A DNA stretch of 64,000 bases from Euglena gracilis (GCA_039621445.1 CP154955.1:26740029-26804028), one strand, 5' to 3'. Counted from the stretch's first letter, positions 12,201-23,400 are shown. Notes: a model not told the origin generated them from the sequence alone. Made by a program: numbers and translations.

Positions 12201-15200
12201 CTCAGCCTTCGGTGTCCAAGTCCAGGCCCAACAGTGCGTGCCGGCATCCATCCAGGACGAAGCACATTGGGTACCGGTATTGTTATTATCACAAGAACAG
12301 AGACTCTGGGAGAAACCTCGTGTCGGTGGGTGTTGCTGTGCTTGTGCGGGTGGGAGTTGTCGAAGCAGTTCGTGTGGTCGTGGCTGTCCTTGTCGAAGTC
12401 CACGTGGTGGTACTTGTGGCGGTCCGCGTCCGGGTGCTCGTACCAGTGCTGGTGAGGGTTTCGGTGCGTGTAGGTGGCTTCGGGTCTCAGACCTTCGGGT
12501 AAGCCTCCTCTTACACGTCAAGTGTTTATCCGAGGGTGAAGGCCAAAGCAGGCTTCTTTAAACCAAATCCCGGGGGGTGCCTCTACTATGCCTTGTACTC
12601 TGGGGGGCCTGCCCATAGCAGGCATCCCCCAGGATGAGGAGGTGGTTTGGTCTGCAGGTGGGGCCTGCAGACCAAACCAATTTTTCCTTCTTTTTAATCC
12701 CCAGCGCCGAGGGGCATGCGAGGGCATACTCCCCCACCCCCCACCCTGGCTGGGGTCGAAAATTGCAATTTGAGGGACTTTGCCCAGGATACTTCCCAGA
12801 AATTCGCACCCCCTTCCCCCAGTGGGCCTGGTGGGCTAACTGGATAAACTGATTTCCTGGGGTATGTTCTGGGTGGGCACCCTCCTGGGCATTCAACTGA
12901 AAGCCAGCTGTTGGGGTGATTTGGCCGGCGAAATGGACCTCTGGGGATGCATAGAGGGTGGGGGCTGCTGGCTGGAAAAGCGTTGCCAGCTGGTTGGACC
13001 CCCACTGTCTAGTTTGGGGGTAGGGTGTGGTACTTTGGCCTGGCGTGGCTTTTGGAGGAATGTCGCGGGTGGGAAAAGGGAGGGAAAAATTGGAAAAAGG
13101 TGTCCAAATGGCAAAAATGAATGGAACAGTGGCAAATCCAAAACCAAAATAGCCAACGCGCCCTTTTCGACATTTTTTTTGCGAAAAAAGGCACCCGCTG
13201 AAATTTTGTAAACCCCCCCAAATATAAAACCCCACGGTTTTATATTTTTACGAAAATTCATGACCCATGGGTTTTATATTTGGTCGGGAACATAAACCTC
13301 CTGGCTGGATCCGGGTAGTCACTTTTTCGGTCCGAAATCAAAAATACGCCGGAGGGGACCCAATACTTCCGTTACGGTGGGGGTCCAACCACATGGGCAC
13401 AGGGTGGGGACATTGGCCCAAGGCCCGTCCATCATCGTGGCGGTGGAGGTTGCAGTCGGGCTGGCAGTGTGGGTGGGCAACACGGTGCTGGTGGACGTCT
13501 GAGTGTGGGTGCTGGTGGAGGTGGGGGTGGTGGCAGGCTTCGATAAAAGGGCAGGTGGGGGGTCGGACCCCCCCCCCCGTCCAGCGAGAGGGGACCCCAA
13601 ACTGTCCAGGTGACCGATTTTGACCCCAAAACGGCCAAAAATGCCATTTTGGGCAAAAATTTGTCAAAAATGCAAAAAAAAATATTTGGCACGAAGCGCC
13701 GAAAGAAAAAGTGACATTTTTGGAGGTCCCGGTATTTCCCCCGGGTAGGTCCGGATCCTCTTTCAGGTGGGGGGGTCCGGTGCAGGAGGGGGGGGACCCC
13801 CTCCCACCGAAACCCCGTACAGCCTCCTTATGTCGAAACCTGGCTGGCAGTCAGGGTGGGGAGGAGGGTCATAGTCCGGGTGGCCGTGGCGGTACTGGTG
13901 GCGGTCGGGAGCATGCCTTGGGGCAACAAAGGCCAAAAAGGAATCACCCACATTCTGCAAACCGGAGGATGGCCGGCCCACCCTGGGGAGGACGCTCAAA
14001 CCAAAAAGGAATTGAAGAAGTGGGGGATATCTAGAGAATGGGGGACAGCAGGATTCTCATCATTCATTTGACTGTGCAGAAAGCCAACCTGATCAAACGT
14101 GCACAGACAACCAATTGGAGGTGGGGTTGATTTGGAGCGAAGCTACACAGAAATGCCTGAAAATGCCGCAGTTGGGATGTTTGCACATGCCACATCGCTC
14201 TGTGTAGCACCTCAAAATCAAAGCATGTGTAGACTGACGCTCCGAGTGGACGAGAGCGTGCAGGTAACTGTTGCAGTGGATGTGGGACCAGGGAGGATGC
14301 GACTTCTATAACTTGAGTGGAAGATACGACAGCGGACTGATTTCTCAGTTTTCCAGGACAAAAACCAGGTGAAATATGACCGAAAAAAACATGGTGTTCC
14401 TTCATTAATAGGTAAATTGGAAATTAAGACAACAATTGCGTGACATCTTCGCCCTGAGCACGTGTTTGTGACCGCGATGAGGTCAGTGTGCCGGTGGCAG
14501 TCAGGGTGCTGGTCGTGGAGACGGTGGGCGTGGGGGTGGCGGTGTGGGTGGGGATGAAGGTGATGGTGAGGCTGGCGGTGGGCGACGCGCTGGCGGTCGG
14601 GGTCTGGGTGGGGATGACGGTGATGGTGGGGCTGCCCGAGTGGGTGGCGGTGGGGGTGCGGGTCGGCGTTGCGGAGCGGGAGGGGGACGGCGTTATGGTG
14701 ATCGTGGGGGAGGCGGTCGGGGTGGGCGTCCGGCTACGCTGCAGAGGAACCACGAACAAGGATGGGTGAGTGGCACTGTGTACTGTGTGCCTCAGAGACA
14801 GGCGGCGGTGTTCTGGCCACAACCACACTCAGGATGGGACGTTGCGGGAAGTGAGGTGAAGTGAGGTGCTGTGCTATGCCCCAGCACACCGTCAGGCTCA
14901 CTGTGGGGGACAGCGTGTGGGTCGGGATCACCGTCAGCGTTGGACTTGCGGTTCTTGTGGGGATGAAGGTGATCGTCCTGTGGGAGGGCATGCCATTTAT
15001 TCACTGAAACGTTCATTCGGCCTTTCACCTGTGATCACATCCCGATCATGGAGTGCAGTAATTCATCGAATTCAAAAGAAAGGCGACAAAACAAAAGATA
15101 AAAAAAGAGAGAAAATGAAAAAGAACATGTTTCAAAAGTTGCTAGGATTGAAATGAAATACCAGAAACTACTGCATGTGTGTCAATTGCGAACTCACTCG

Positions 15201-16269
15201 ACACAAAAAAAATGGGGGGGGGCATGGTGTGCCACATACTGTGTCCCTGTTACTGTAGAAGACAATGTGGATGTCCTTGTAGGAATGACGGTGATGGTCG
15301 AGGAGGACGTGGCGGTGTGGGTGGGAATGACGGTGTCAGTTGGTGTGAAGGTTCGTGTCGGAACAGCGGTGTGTGTGGTGGTTGCCGTGCTGCAAGAAGT
15401 GAAAAAAGAGGTGCACTTTACTCTGTCACTGACGACAATCCTTCACAATTTTTGACAAGCATTAATATTTGAAAGTTATGCAGTGAGTATGGTGCCCCTT
15501 TCCCAGACCAACACCTGGAACCATGTCCTTCTTCATACACCCCAGGAAACGCCATGGAGGGGGAGGGGGTTAACATGCGCACATATGTGCACTCCCTGGG
15601 CGAACCTGCAAGGGAAACAAAATATTCGGAGGATTTAGAGCTGAACACTGGCAGGCGCTGATTCGCATAGCACCCTGGCCAGAGTCCCACACTGTCCGAA
15701 GACAACCATTTTCCCCATAAACAACAAAACAAGAACCACACGGAACTCCGTCGAAAAAAAATTGGAGTTTACCCCGACCACTTCTGATCCTTTGGAGTGC
15801 CCTGGGGTGCGTTCCCATGCGGTCACTGACCCAGGCAGTCATTTTAGGCAGGGGGGGGTCTGCCCAAAATCGAAGCAAAAAATGGCCCCCTTTTCCGAGC
15901 TTTACCAGTCACTGTTAGCCTTGTACAGGGTTTTGTTTAAGGCCAGAGGAAGAGTCCCCCCGTCCACCCAGGGGGCACCAGGTTTTGTGGGTGCTCTTCA
16001 CAAATCTGATGGTGCGAGGAAACGGTGCGGCCGGCGGCCTGGCCCAGTGGCACGGAACAGGCAGCTGGCCCGGAACGTCGGTAGATAGAGGATCCCGACA
16101 GCTGTATTTTAGGTCCCCAGTGATTGATTTTTTTTTAGATTGGCCAAAATTTTGGAGAATTTTGAAATTTTCGATTTTTTGAACCCAAAATGGCCCAAAA
16201 GCAGCAAAACGAAACAGGCCAAAACAGTGGAAAATGGGCCATATCAGGACCCTGTCGCGAAGCTGGCCC

Positions 16270-16301
<32 letters not shown>

Positions 16302-16330
16302 TATATATGTATATGTATATATGTATATAC

Positions 16331-16361
<31 letters not shown>

Positions 16362-17183
16362 TGTATATATATATATATATATATTTGACAACACTTCCCT
16401 TGTGAAATTTTCAATATGCAAAGCAATTACTTTCAAAAATTACCAGGAGCTATTTCACAAAAAAAAACCACAAAAACATTGAGAAAACACTGGGGGCCTC
16501 TTCGGGGTGCTAGAGGGTCTCTAGGGCTTCATTTTAGGCCCCCCAGCGATTTCCTTTGATTGGCCGCCATTTTGGAAATATTTTGACCCTGGCGGGGGAC
16601 ACACAAGGCCCTTGGGGGACACCCCGATGGGGGGGGTTCAGTGGACCTCCCCCCCCAAGATGTCAGGTTTCGGTGCCTTGGAGTGCCTGCACTAATTGGC
16701 TTCACCTCCCAGGCCGGCAAAGCTGTGAGTTCAGCCTCCGCACACCTGGTCGCAGACGATGTTGACGTCCTCGTTCCTGCAAATGAAAAAAAAAGCCCTG
16801 CCAACCTCCAACCTCCAATTCTGAACATGACGATTCTGAACACCCACAGGTCTACACCCACAGGTCTAGTCTTGATTTGCTCCAAAGAAAATGACATTGG
16901 CCGTTCTTGGGTGTCAAACCTGCTGTTACTGTCAAAAAAAATAGAGATTTACACCAAAAAAATTTTTATTGGAGGGATATGGCTGAGGGAGGGGTCTGGA
17001 TGGGTTGTGCAAGGCTGCGAGGGTCAAGACTTACATTTTGTTTTTCAAAATGATCATTTGCTAACGACCACATCAAATACCTCTGCAATTACAAACACAC
17101 AATACTCAAGAGCAATCCATGCAAAAAATTGAAATTGAACTTCACAACTCAGAAGAAAGGTGCACCTGTGTCAGTAACAGTTG
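299..17183 (-). CDS. Multi-exon Thr/Ser/Pro dipeptide-repeat (T-x-T-x) protein
   Basis: Reconstructed by reading exons between splice sites on the minus strand. Exons, 5' to 3': 17166-17183 (5' limit uncertain), 16746-16776, 15240-15389, 14890-14977, 14462-14738, 13846-13916, 13412-13528, 12317-12477, 10560-10625, 9913-10056, 8656-8759, 7958-8148, 7124-7278, 5590-5700, 4242-4493, 3686-3847, 2337-2588, 1095-1304, 299-412. Phases agree at every junction, which argues strongly for this strand over the Val-rich plus-strand reading. Most introns are GT-AG; the 10560 donor is GC and the 13529-13845 intron is of the nonconventional type. The product alternates Thr with Ser, Pro, Ala or Arg (for example TPTATPTRTPSPS), with no Cys pattern or folded domain. 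Such sequence is typical of O-glycosylated, extended surface or secreted proteins; that role is inference. Both gene ends are missing: no start codon or signal peptide is identified, and the 3' end runs off or past position 299. I do not recognise the gene. Confidence 0.72.
706..1077. mobile_element. Introner-like element, perfect 8-bp target duplication
   Basis: Ends are CAGGGCGTTGCTTAAAGA on the left and, on the opposite strand at the right, CAGGGCGTTGGTTGCTTAAG. Flanking direct repeat GTCCCTTG at 698-705 and 1078-1085. The 372-bp body carries paired CTGGCTGG and poly-C/G tracts with an A-rich centre and no ORF. It lies inside the conventional intron between the exons at 1095 and 412. Confidence 0.8.
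1542..1622. repeat. Two-copy tandem repeat
   Basis: Two adjacent copies of a roughly 45-bp unit containing CCTGCAACCCCCGACC followed by a G-run and GGTCGTAC. Lies in intron sequence. Confidence 0.6.
1834..1871. repeat. GATA-type microsatellite
   Basis: Imperfect run of GATA/GACA tetramers in the intron between the exons at 2337 and 1304. The neighbouring 1878-2168 plus-strand ORF has no recognisable motif and I do not call it. Confidence 0.6.
2337..2588 (-). CDS. T-x-T-x exon, downstream member of a 252-nt duplicate pair
   Basis: Same length, phases, acceptor (ctgcaccag) and product (starts SGTPSATPSGTATATVS, ends TPTRTG) as 4242-4493. The exon at 3686-3847 lies between the two copies, so the duplicated unit is the exon and its acceptor rather than a simple adjacent tandem. 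Confidence 0.62.
4242..4493 (-). CDS. T-x-T-x exon, upstream member of a 252-nt duplicate pair
   Basis: Phase 2 in and phase 2 out, 252 nt, nearly identical to 2337-2588 apart from scattered substitutions and a G-run difference near the donor. The similarity continues about 25 nt past the acceptor (gcggagcgggggcagaggtg) and then stops. This indicates exon duplication; the matching phases keep the reading frame whatever the copy number. Confidence 0.62.
4823..5265. repeat. TATG/TACG microsatellite inside a dispersed repeat
   Basis: About 360 bp of (TG)n, (TATG)n and (TACG)n. The flanks, ACAAGGGAAGTGTTGTC on the left and CACAAAAACATT followed by AAAACACTGG on the right, recur around the microsatellite near 16.4 kb (left flank inverted there). 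All long ORFs here are microsatellite artefacts. Confidence 0.75.
5971..6627. mobile_element. Introner-like element (TTCGATATAAGG end type) with CAGTCACT repeats inside
   Basis: Left end CAGGGTTCAATACAAGG at 5971; right end CCTTGTATCGAACCACG at about 6611-6627, an imperfect inverted pair. Internally there are several CAGTCACT/AGTGACTG motifs, poly-G/C tracts and a GGTGCCTTCGGTGCC hairpin. No convincing 8-bp target duplication remains, so it is an older or composite insertion in the intron between the exons at 7124 and 5700. Confidence 0.45.
9457..9841. mobile_element. Introner-like element, perfect inverted ends and target duplication
   Basis: Terminal inverted repeat CAGGCATTTGCTTAAG is perfect over 16 bp at both ends. 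The flanking direct repeat CTTCCTGC is perfect at 9449-9456 and 9842-9849. The body has CTAGC motifs, poly-G/C tracts and a GGCGCTGCGCGCC stem-loop. It sits in the intron between the exons at 9913 and 8759 and is among the best-preserved copies. Confidence 0.85.
10626..12316. other. AT-rich intron of the T-x-T-x gene
   Basis: Holds a 233-codon plus-strand ORF (10729-11430), Lys/Phe/Ser/Cys-rich with no motif I recognise. It begins inside low-complexity DNA with no splice or start context favouring it. I treat the region as intron, not as a gene. Confidence 0.4.
13529..13845 (-). other. Nonconventional intron inside the T-x-T-x gene
   Basis: An element at 13534-13842 has inverted ends (minus strand CAGGTTTCGACATAAGG at one end, complement of CAGGCTTCGATAAAAGG at the other), lacks GT-AG, and separates two T-x-T coding pieces. 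Cutting 3 nt before CAG and 5 nt after CTG joins ...LPTLTA to TPTSTSTHTQ in frame. The flanking 8-mers match at only 5 of 8 positions (GGTGGTGG and GCTGGCAG), so this copy looks older than the others. Confidence 0.55.
14462..14738 (-). CDS. Longest exon of the T-x-T-x gene
   Basis: Acceptor ctctgcag ends at 14739; exon of 277 nt, about 92 codons, starting with SRTPTPTASPT and containing repeats such as TITVIPTQTPTAS and TITFIPTHTATPT. It starts in phase 0 after the GTGTGC donor at 14889. It exits in phase 1 at a GTGCTC donor, which joins in frame to the next exon at 13916. Confidence 0.6.
16266..16500. repeat. TATG/TA microsatellite with shared flank sequence
   Basis: (TATG)n and (TA)n at 16266-16385, followed by GACAACACTTCCCTTGTG, the reverse complement of the left flank at 4.83 kb. 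CACAAAAACATTGAG and AAAACACTGG follow in the same orientation as at 5.23 kb. Two copies of one microsatellite-bearing repeat, one rearranged. Confidence 0.6.
16746..16776 (-). CDS. 31-nt micro-exon of the T-x-T-x gene
   Basis: A strong acceptor (tttgcag) precedes it and a GTGTGC donor follows. It encodes TRTSTSSAT with split codons at both ends. It enters in phase 1, matching the preceding exon's donor at 17166, and leaves in phase 2, matching the acceptor at 15389. Its small size means gene finders would probably miss it. Confidence 0.55.
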
Positions 17184-17779
17184 CTGTCGGGGTGTAAGTG
17201 GCAGCAGAGGGGAACAGGGCCATACTTCGACATAAGTTCGATGGCACACCTCCCCAACTGGGAAATGGTTACCTTAACAGGGCAGTTGGTACTGACCCTG
17301 ACAACCTTCTGAAGAAGATAGCTGCCTGCACCCTGTGCCAAATGTACCTACGACCGGCTTCCGAGGGATGCCACCAGGTGACTGCTTCCTTCCAGCCAAA
17401 AAAAAATGTGCCCAATAGCAGTGCACGGCACTGGGGCAGGACCATTGAATACTGAATGGCACTGCTGTTCTGTGAAGCGCCCCGAAAGTGTTCCGGACTA
17501 ACTCGGTATCCTCTGCGGCACATTTCTGCCCCATACAGCCCTGGGCAAGCAGCAGTGCCACGGGCCGAGGAGCCAGATCAGTACCAGCAGGAAAGTGTGC
17601 CGACCCCGGAGAAGGCAGGCTGTGGGGCGAAGAACTGCCAGGACCTCAAAAACCCCAGGCCCAAAAACATGATGCCACCACCACCTGCCAAATGCGCAAC
17701 ATGTACAGGGAAAGTCACAAAAACTGAAGAGAAACGACAGAAAACAAAGGAAATTGAGTGTACCATTGGCACCACTTAC

Positions 17780-17997
17780 TCTGGGTGAGTCACGCCCAAT
17801 TGGGGGTGTCCAGCCGGGCCCCCACCAGCCTGGGTGGGGGGCCGGGCGGCCCACCGCCAACGCTCGCCACGGCGGGGCCGCCGCACGGCGAGGGCGGCCA
17901 GGGACGCGGAGGGGAGAGGCCCCGCCTGCGGAGGGGGAGGGGCTGGGGTGGCTCCAAGCCCCGCCCGCCGGCGTTGGGACACCGCCCAGCGGGGCGT
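17780..17997 (-). CDS. GC-rich probable exon, unknown protein
   Basis: Acceptor ctctggccag ends at 17998 and a consensus donor GTAAGT starts at 17779. The 218-nt interval is much richer in GC than its surroundings, as are the confirmed exons here. Two frames are open; the phase-0 frame reads TPRWAVSQRRRAGLG... and ends in phase 2. This does not join in phase to the 17183 exon, so an exon is missing or this belongs to another gene. No domain seen. Confidence 0.4.
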
Positions 17998-18103
17998 CTG
18001 GCCAGAGAGGGTGTCCGTGGGAGGGCTGGAGCCTCCCCCACACCGGCTGAAATAGCCCCCCCGGCTGAAATGCATGGTACAAATGAGGTTTCTGTGTAAT
18101 TGC

Positions 18104-18880
18104 CAGGCCACTGCTTAAGGACTCCCGGGGGGGGGGGGGGCACTGGCTAACCATTTTGCTAGACACTGAAAAAAATGGAGTAGCTAAACTACCCCGCCCC
18201 CCCTATGTCCAACGACCGGTGTAACCTCTGTCCTCTGACCGAGGGGGCGGTCGTTGGACATGGGGTCGGGAAAAAAAGTTTGCCGAACCCCCCCCAAACA
18301 GGTCAAAATTTTCCTTCCGGCGCTTCGCGCCCCCATTTCCAGCCCTGCCAACAAATATTTACTCAAATAGCACCCAAAACTGGCATTCTTGGACGATTTT
18401 GTTGCGGAGATCACGTCAAGAGAATGTGCAAGGAAAGTGCAAACCATCTTCACTCCATCAAACAACCAAGCAAACACCCGAAAATGTCACGGTGGAATGT
18501 TGGGAGTATGGTGAAACTCCTTCAACAACCGCAGGCACTATCTCCCCAGTGGTGCGCTCATAATGCACAAAACTCCCCGAAGGGAACATTTTAATGGACG
18601 ATGGTCTGCGGGGTAGAGGACAAGGGCGGAAGAAAAGCCTTTCAGGGATGACAAACCTCCGGTTTTCTCACACCTGCAAAAAAAAAAACATCAAACCTCC
18701 GAAAAGGTGTCCTCTGACCGGGGGGGTCGTTGGACATAGGGGGGTCGTTGGCATAGGGGGGGGGGGTAGGTCACTGGAAAACCCTCCCCTGGGGTCCACC
18801 AGAATTTCCACTGCCCAAATTTGGACTAGCTGCAGTCCACCCCCCCCGGAGGGTACTGTGAGCCCTTGAGCAAAGGCCTG
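18104..18880. mobile_element. Long introner-like element, possibly composite
   Basis: Left end CAGGCCACTGCTTAAGG, right end on the other strand CAGGCCTTTGCTCAAGG. The flanking 8-mers GTAATTGC and GTAACGAG share only GTAA. Inside are inverted GTCCAACGACCG/CGGTCGTTGGAC pairs and a GGCGCTTCGCGCC stem-loop. At 777 bp it is about twice the usual size, suggesting one element inserted in another. Confidence 0.5.
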
Positions 18881-20236
18881 GTAACGAGTATTGGTGTGCA
18901 GTCAGTTGTAAATGACGGTTAAGAACAGTTGGCAATTCAAAAGCATTGCGGTATTATATGTGTCACACGTCACAGGTGTCCTTTGCAAGACACTATTTCA
19001 CTGCACAATCCCTTGTCTATGCAAAGGCACAATGAGCATCAGTCATCTTGACCACGGTCATCTTGACGGGGTCTTCTTAAAGACGCCAGGGGGTCCGCGG
19101 GCTGGCTGGAAAACCGTGCTGGCTGGAAAATAAGTGCTGGCTGGACCCCCCAGGGGGTGGGTCCAGGGGGGGGGGGGGTCCGGCCGGACCAGCTGGACCT
19201 TGTGAGTAATGAAAACAGGCAAAAAGGCCCAAATTCAGACAGGTTGGCATTTTCAGCCAAAGTCTGCAGGCGAAAAAAACCAAAAAAAACACCCGAAAAA
19301 TGCTATTCTGGGCAGTTTTGACCCCTTTCAAAAAAAAATTGGCGCTTTGCGCCAATTTTCTTTTCAGTCTAGCTGGGATTTATTTCAGCTGATCCTCTGG
19401 GGGGGTCTGCAGCCCAGTTGGGAGGTGCTGGCTGGAAAAAAGGTGCTGGCTGGCTGGCTGGCTGGACCCCCACCCCCGTAGGCCCCACAGGCTTAAGAAC
19501 TCATGCATCGGTGCACCTCACACCATAGCAGGGTGCGTACAAGAATACCCTTGGACGTTTGAGGACCCCTTGGAGCATGCTGAACGTTACCTGAGGATGC
19601 TCGCACCCTCAGACATGAGACTTGCCTCGCTTCATGACAAAAAGGTATAAAGGCCTTCGATGCGTTCGGCTGTACCGCACTGTTACATTGCAACTGCCAT
19701 TTCACTGCAATTACTCTTTGTTCTCAACCCAAACTCACTGTTTAGCCACTTCCTGCACTGCACTGCACTGCCAGGATGACTGCAATTATTGTGAGGTGAG
19801 GCAGATCCCTGGCCCTTTATTATTTTTTTCGGCATGTACTTCAGAGTTGAATTTCAGCCCCTTCAGTTCACAGGCCATGTCAAAGTGACATCCGTAATTT
19901 CAGTTCAGTCCACCCAATTTCACAGACGGGCTTCTTTTTAAGTCCCCGGGTCCCCCACCGAGCCCGGCATGGACCCCAAAAATCAGGCCATCACAGGCCA
20001 TTTCCCAAAAAAAATTCGGCGCTTTGTCCCGAAGCCCATACCTAGGCCCCTGGCCCGGGACCGCCCGCCCCCCCCCCCCGGGCACCAAGACCCCCCAGAC
20101 CCCCCCCATCCCCTCCAGTTCCTACAAAAATGGAGAAAACACCATCCTTGCAATAAAAACAAGCGTTATTGTAAAACATGCAAAGGTATTTGGCTTCAGT
20201 GCTGCTGTATCAATTTACCTTCCTACTTTGCCTCAC
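18881..20236. other. No gene; introner-like remnants
   Basis: A degraded element lies at about 19060-19500, with CTTAAA near the left, CTTAAG near the right, CTGGCTGG runs and a GGCGCTTTGCGCC stem-loop at 19341. Another left end (CTTCTTTTTAAG, C/G tracts) is at 19930. Neither has a target duplication I could confirm. Confidence 0.4.
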
Positions 20237-20434
20237 GCTCCATGAGAGCGCATCAGGAAGAGGATCAATAAGCATCAAAGCGGCGGGCGCTGAGGGTTTC
20301 GGGGCCTCCAGCCGTCGGGGTTCGCGGACCGCGGCCGGCGGCACAGCGCGGGACACGGTCGCGCCGGGGTCAGGGCGGCGTGCCCCGCCGCCGCGGAGAT
20401 GCACAGAGGCCCACCGGGCCCACGCGGAGGCCAT
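20237..20434 (-). CDS. GC-rich candidate exon beginning with ATG
   Basis: Sixty-six codons from an ATG at 20434-20432 (MASAWARWASVHLRGGG...) to a GTGAGG donor after ...LPDALSWS, ending in phase 0. The interval is about 75-80% GC while its flanks are not, the same contrast as the confirmed exons. It could be the first exon of a minus-strand gene downstream, but I could not join it to anything. The plus-strand reading is also open. Confidence 0.33.
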
Positions 20435-23400
20435 GGCTTTTGCACACCCGGGGGCCATGGCTCTGTTGAAGGACCCCGGGGGGGTGCTGGCTAGGCTAGA
20501 AATTTGGAAAACCCCCCCCCCCCCCCCGGTCCCACTGGAACAAATCATTTTATGCCAAAAAATTGGATTTGACCTGCTTTTTTAGCTGATGTGCCAAAAA
20601 ACCCCAAACTGCCAAAACATTTTTGGCCACTTTTGGGGGACACAAAAGGTGTTTGACTGGAAAAAAATCCACTGGCTAGCCTTGCTAGCAAAGCAAAATA
20701 AGGGCCAGGTGGGTGGTCCCCCCGGGGTGGGTCCGGACCCCCCCCACCTAGGGACAGGTTGCAGGTCAGGGTGGACAGACCCCCCCCCTAAGCCATTTGC
20801 ACTTGGCGGAAAAAACCCAATGCCTTTGGGGGGGGGGGGGGGTGCTGCGGCGTGGGGGGGGGGGGCTGGCTGGGGCAGCGGGGGGGGGGGGGGGTGGGGG
20901 GGGGCTAAACCCCCCCCCCCTGGCTGAGCACCCCCCCGGGGGGGAAACCAAGAAAATATTGTTATGTGCTTGTTTCAGCCGCTGGGGTTCCGCAAAAAAA
21001 CTTAAAAAGGGGCAGATTTTGGCCAATTTCTGTTTCTTGTGGAAATGTGAAAATCTCTGGCCGAAAGCTGTTCTTGCCCAGTGTTTCAGTCCCCTTGGTC
21101 CGAAACCAGTTGCAGTGATGCCGGGGAGGGTCCACGCGGGGCTTACCATTTGGACTGGGTGCAGTCGAGCCCCCTACCCCTTGTACTAAGCTAAAGCCAT
21201 CTCGCAGCAGGGGGGGGGGGGGACAAAAGAAATGGTTGGGGCAGTGGGCACCGGCAACAACCATGGCTGCGGGCAACGCCGAAAAAAAATGAAAAAAGGT
21301 TGGGGGCTCCCAGACCCCAAAGGTGGAACCCGGGGAAAGGAGGGGACAGAAAAGAAACAAAAGCAGAACACCCCATAAAAAACCCAATTCCCAGAAAAAC
21401 AGACCACAAGTTGCATCCAGCCCTTAAAAAAGATCACTGCCACAGAAGGGACTGGGTTTTTGGGGCATTGGGGGAAATTGGTTCTCTTAATGCTTTGGGA
21501 AAAATCACAAAAAATGGCGGGTGGACTTTCCAGAAATTTTTCCCACAAATCCGCACGGTTTAGCAGGGGGAGGTGCACACAGACAAAACCTCACAAAACT
21601 TGCACCAATCGTGCATGTTCTCCCCCCTGGAATGTGAGAAAGCTATGTTTCCCTAATTGCAAGGTTTGCAGTACCTGCTTCACTATTTGTTTGTCTTTAT
21701 TGTAATTCACTAACAAGCAGCAGGGCTGCTTTACCTTTTTTAGGTGGGGCACCCCCCCCTCTTGCACATGGTCCATCCCCCCCAAAATCGGCCAAAAAAG
21801 GCCATTTTGGGCACCTTTTGGGGGGAATATTTTTGGTGCAAAGCGCCAGAATGAAAATAGTGACCTTTCGGGGGGCTCCCAGGACCCCCCCCCCGGTCCG
21901 GAACCCGTGGCAGGAGGGGGGGAGTCCAGAACCAGGCTAGCAGAGTCCCTGCAACAAATCCTTGGGCACACATTTTTCTGGGAAGTGGGTGACGCGGTGG
22001 CTTCTCCGGTGGCAGCCAGGCACACTGGCTCAGACCAGGGACAAAAACCACCACAGAGTTGGAAACTTTTGTTGCCCTGTTTGGGGCAAAGAGATTTGTT
22101 TGAAAGAATTTACGGCTCAAAATAAATTTATTGTGATTGCCCGATAAAATAAAAAGACCAACACGTTTCGGACAAAAAAAAAAGGTGTTGAATAGTGCTG
22201 AGCTTATTTACCGTCCATTTACGGGCCAAAAATGGTGCCGGCAGAGGCGGAGAGGCAAAAAAAATGCTCATTTTCGGCTCAAAAACTGTTTTTCCGGGTC
22301 CGGGAGGTCCAAAAAACATCGTTTGCAAAAAAAATCGATTTTTTCCGGCTTTTTTGACCTGTTTTGACCCAAAGTCAATGGATTTCGGGCCAAAACGGGG
22401 CGCCAGTGGGTAGAAAAACGCTCATTTTCGGTTCAAAAACAGGTTTTCCGGGTCCGGGAGGCCCAAAAAACATTTTGTTTTTCGGGCAAGCGAAAACATT
22501 TTCGTTTCGGGCAAATTTTTTTCCGATTTTTTGTGATTTTTTTTCGACCTTTTCACCTGAAAATGGCCGAAAACAGCGAAGGATTTAGGAGTTTTTGATT
22601 TAGGAGTTTTGGCCAATAATTTTCAGTGTGGCATCAGAAAAAAAAACCTCAAACCCCTTGTTTTCCCACCGTTTTTTTTTGGCCATTATTAAAAAAAATC
22701 ACCTCAACCCATGTGCTGTGTGTCCCCCCCCCCCCCGGATGAGACCCACACCCCCGACCCTAGGTGGTCTTCTGAGTGAAAAAGAAGCCTGGCCGTGCTT
22801 GTTTCAAAAAAAAATGGACCAGAAATAATCTGATTAAACTTGTCCATGTTACTCAATCTTGGGAATGCCCCTGCTCAGGGGAACCCCAGCAGGTTGGCAG
22901 AGAGCTTGTATTAGCCGTCAGCAAGCGGCAAAACATTGAAGAACGGACAAGAGGAACAAAGAGGGAAAGCGTGAGAGAGGAGGGGGAAAAAAGGGAGAGG
23001 GGACATAGGATACAGTGTGCAAGCACAGGAATGGGTAGACAAGATTGCCGTCCCCGATTCACCCTTCCACCCTTCCAAAAACACGCCGCCGCCGCCGCCA
23101 CCCTGTGACTTCCAAAGACAGGGCAAACCAAGGCCCACCCGACGCTGGACAGCCATCGCCCGATCCCAATATTTGCGGTAGTTGTTTGTGTCGAAGGGGA
23201 CGGACCTTGGTTGCAGGGATGCGTGCCAGCTGTGCTTGGAACCAACCACCTGCAACACAATCCATTTGAACGTTTCCCATCCATCCATTCCGTCCATCAT
23301 AAAGCCATGAGAAAAAATCAGCTTGGTAACTTATCTCCGCGGGTGCTTGCACAACAAGACTCAAGAAGGGAGCAATGAAAGCCAAACGTCGCTGACTTGG

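Noticed and set aside
12549-12860. CAGGCTTCTTTAAACC left end near 12549 as a complete element
   Set aside because: No right end with a matching 8-mer; the best candidate flanks agree at 3 of 8 positions.
19060-19500. CTTAAA...CTTAAG pair as another complete introner
   Set aside because: The ends do not start CAGG and I found no matching 8-bp flanks; kept only as a remnant.
20455-21180. G/C-tract segment as a complete element
   Set aside because: ATGGCT-like ends match poorly and the flanks do not repeat.
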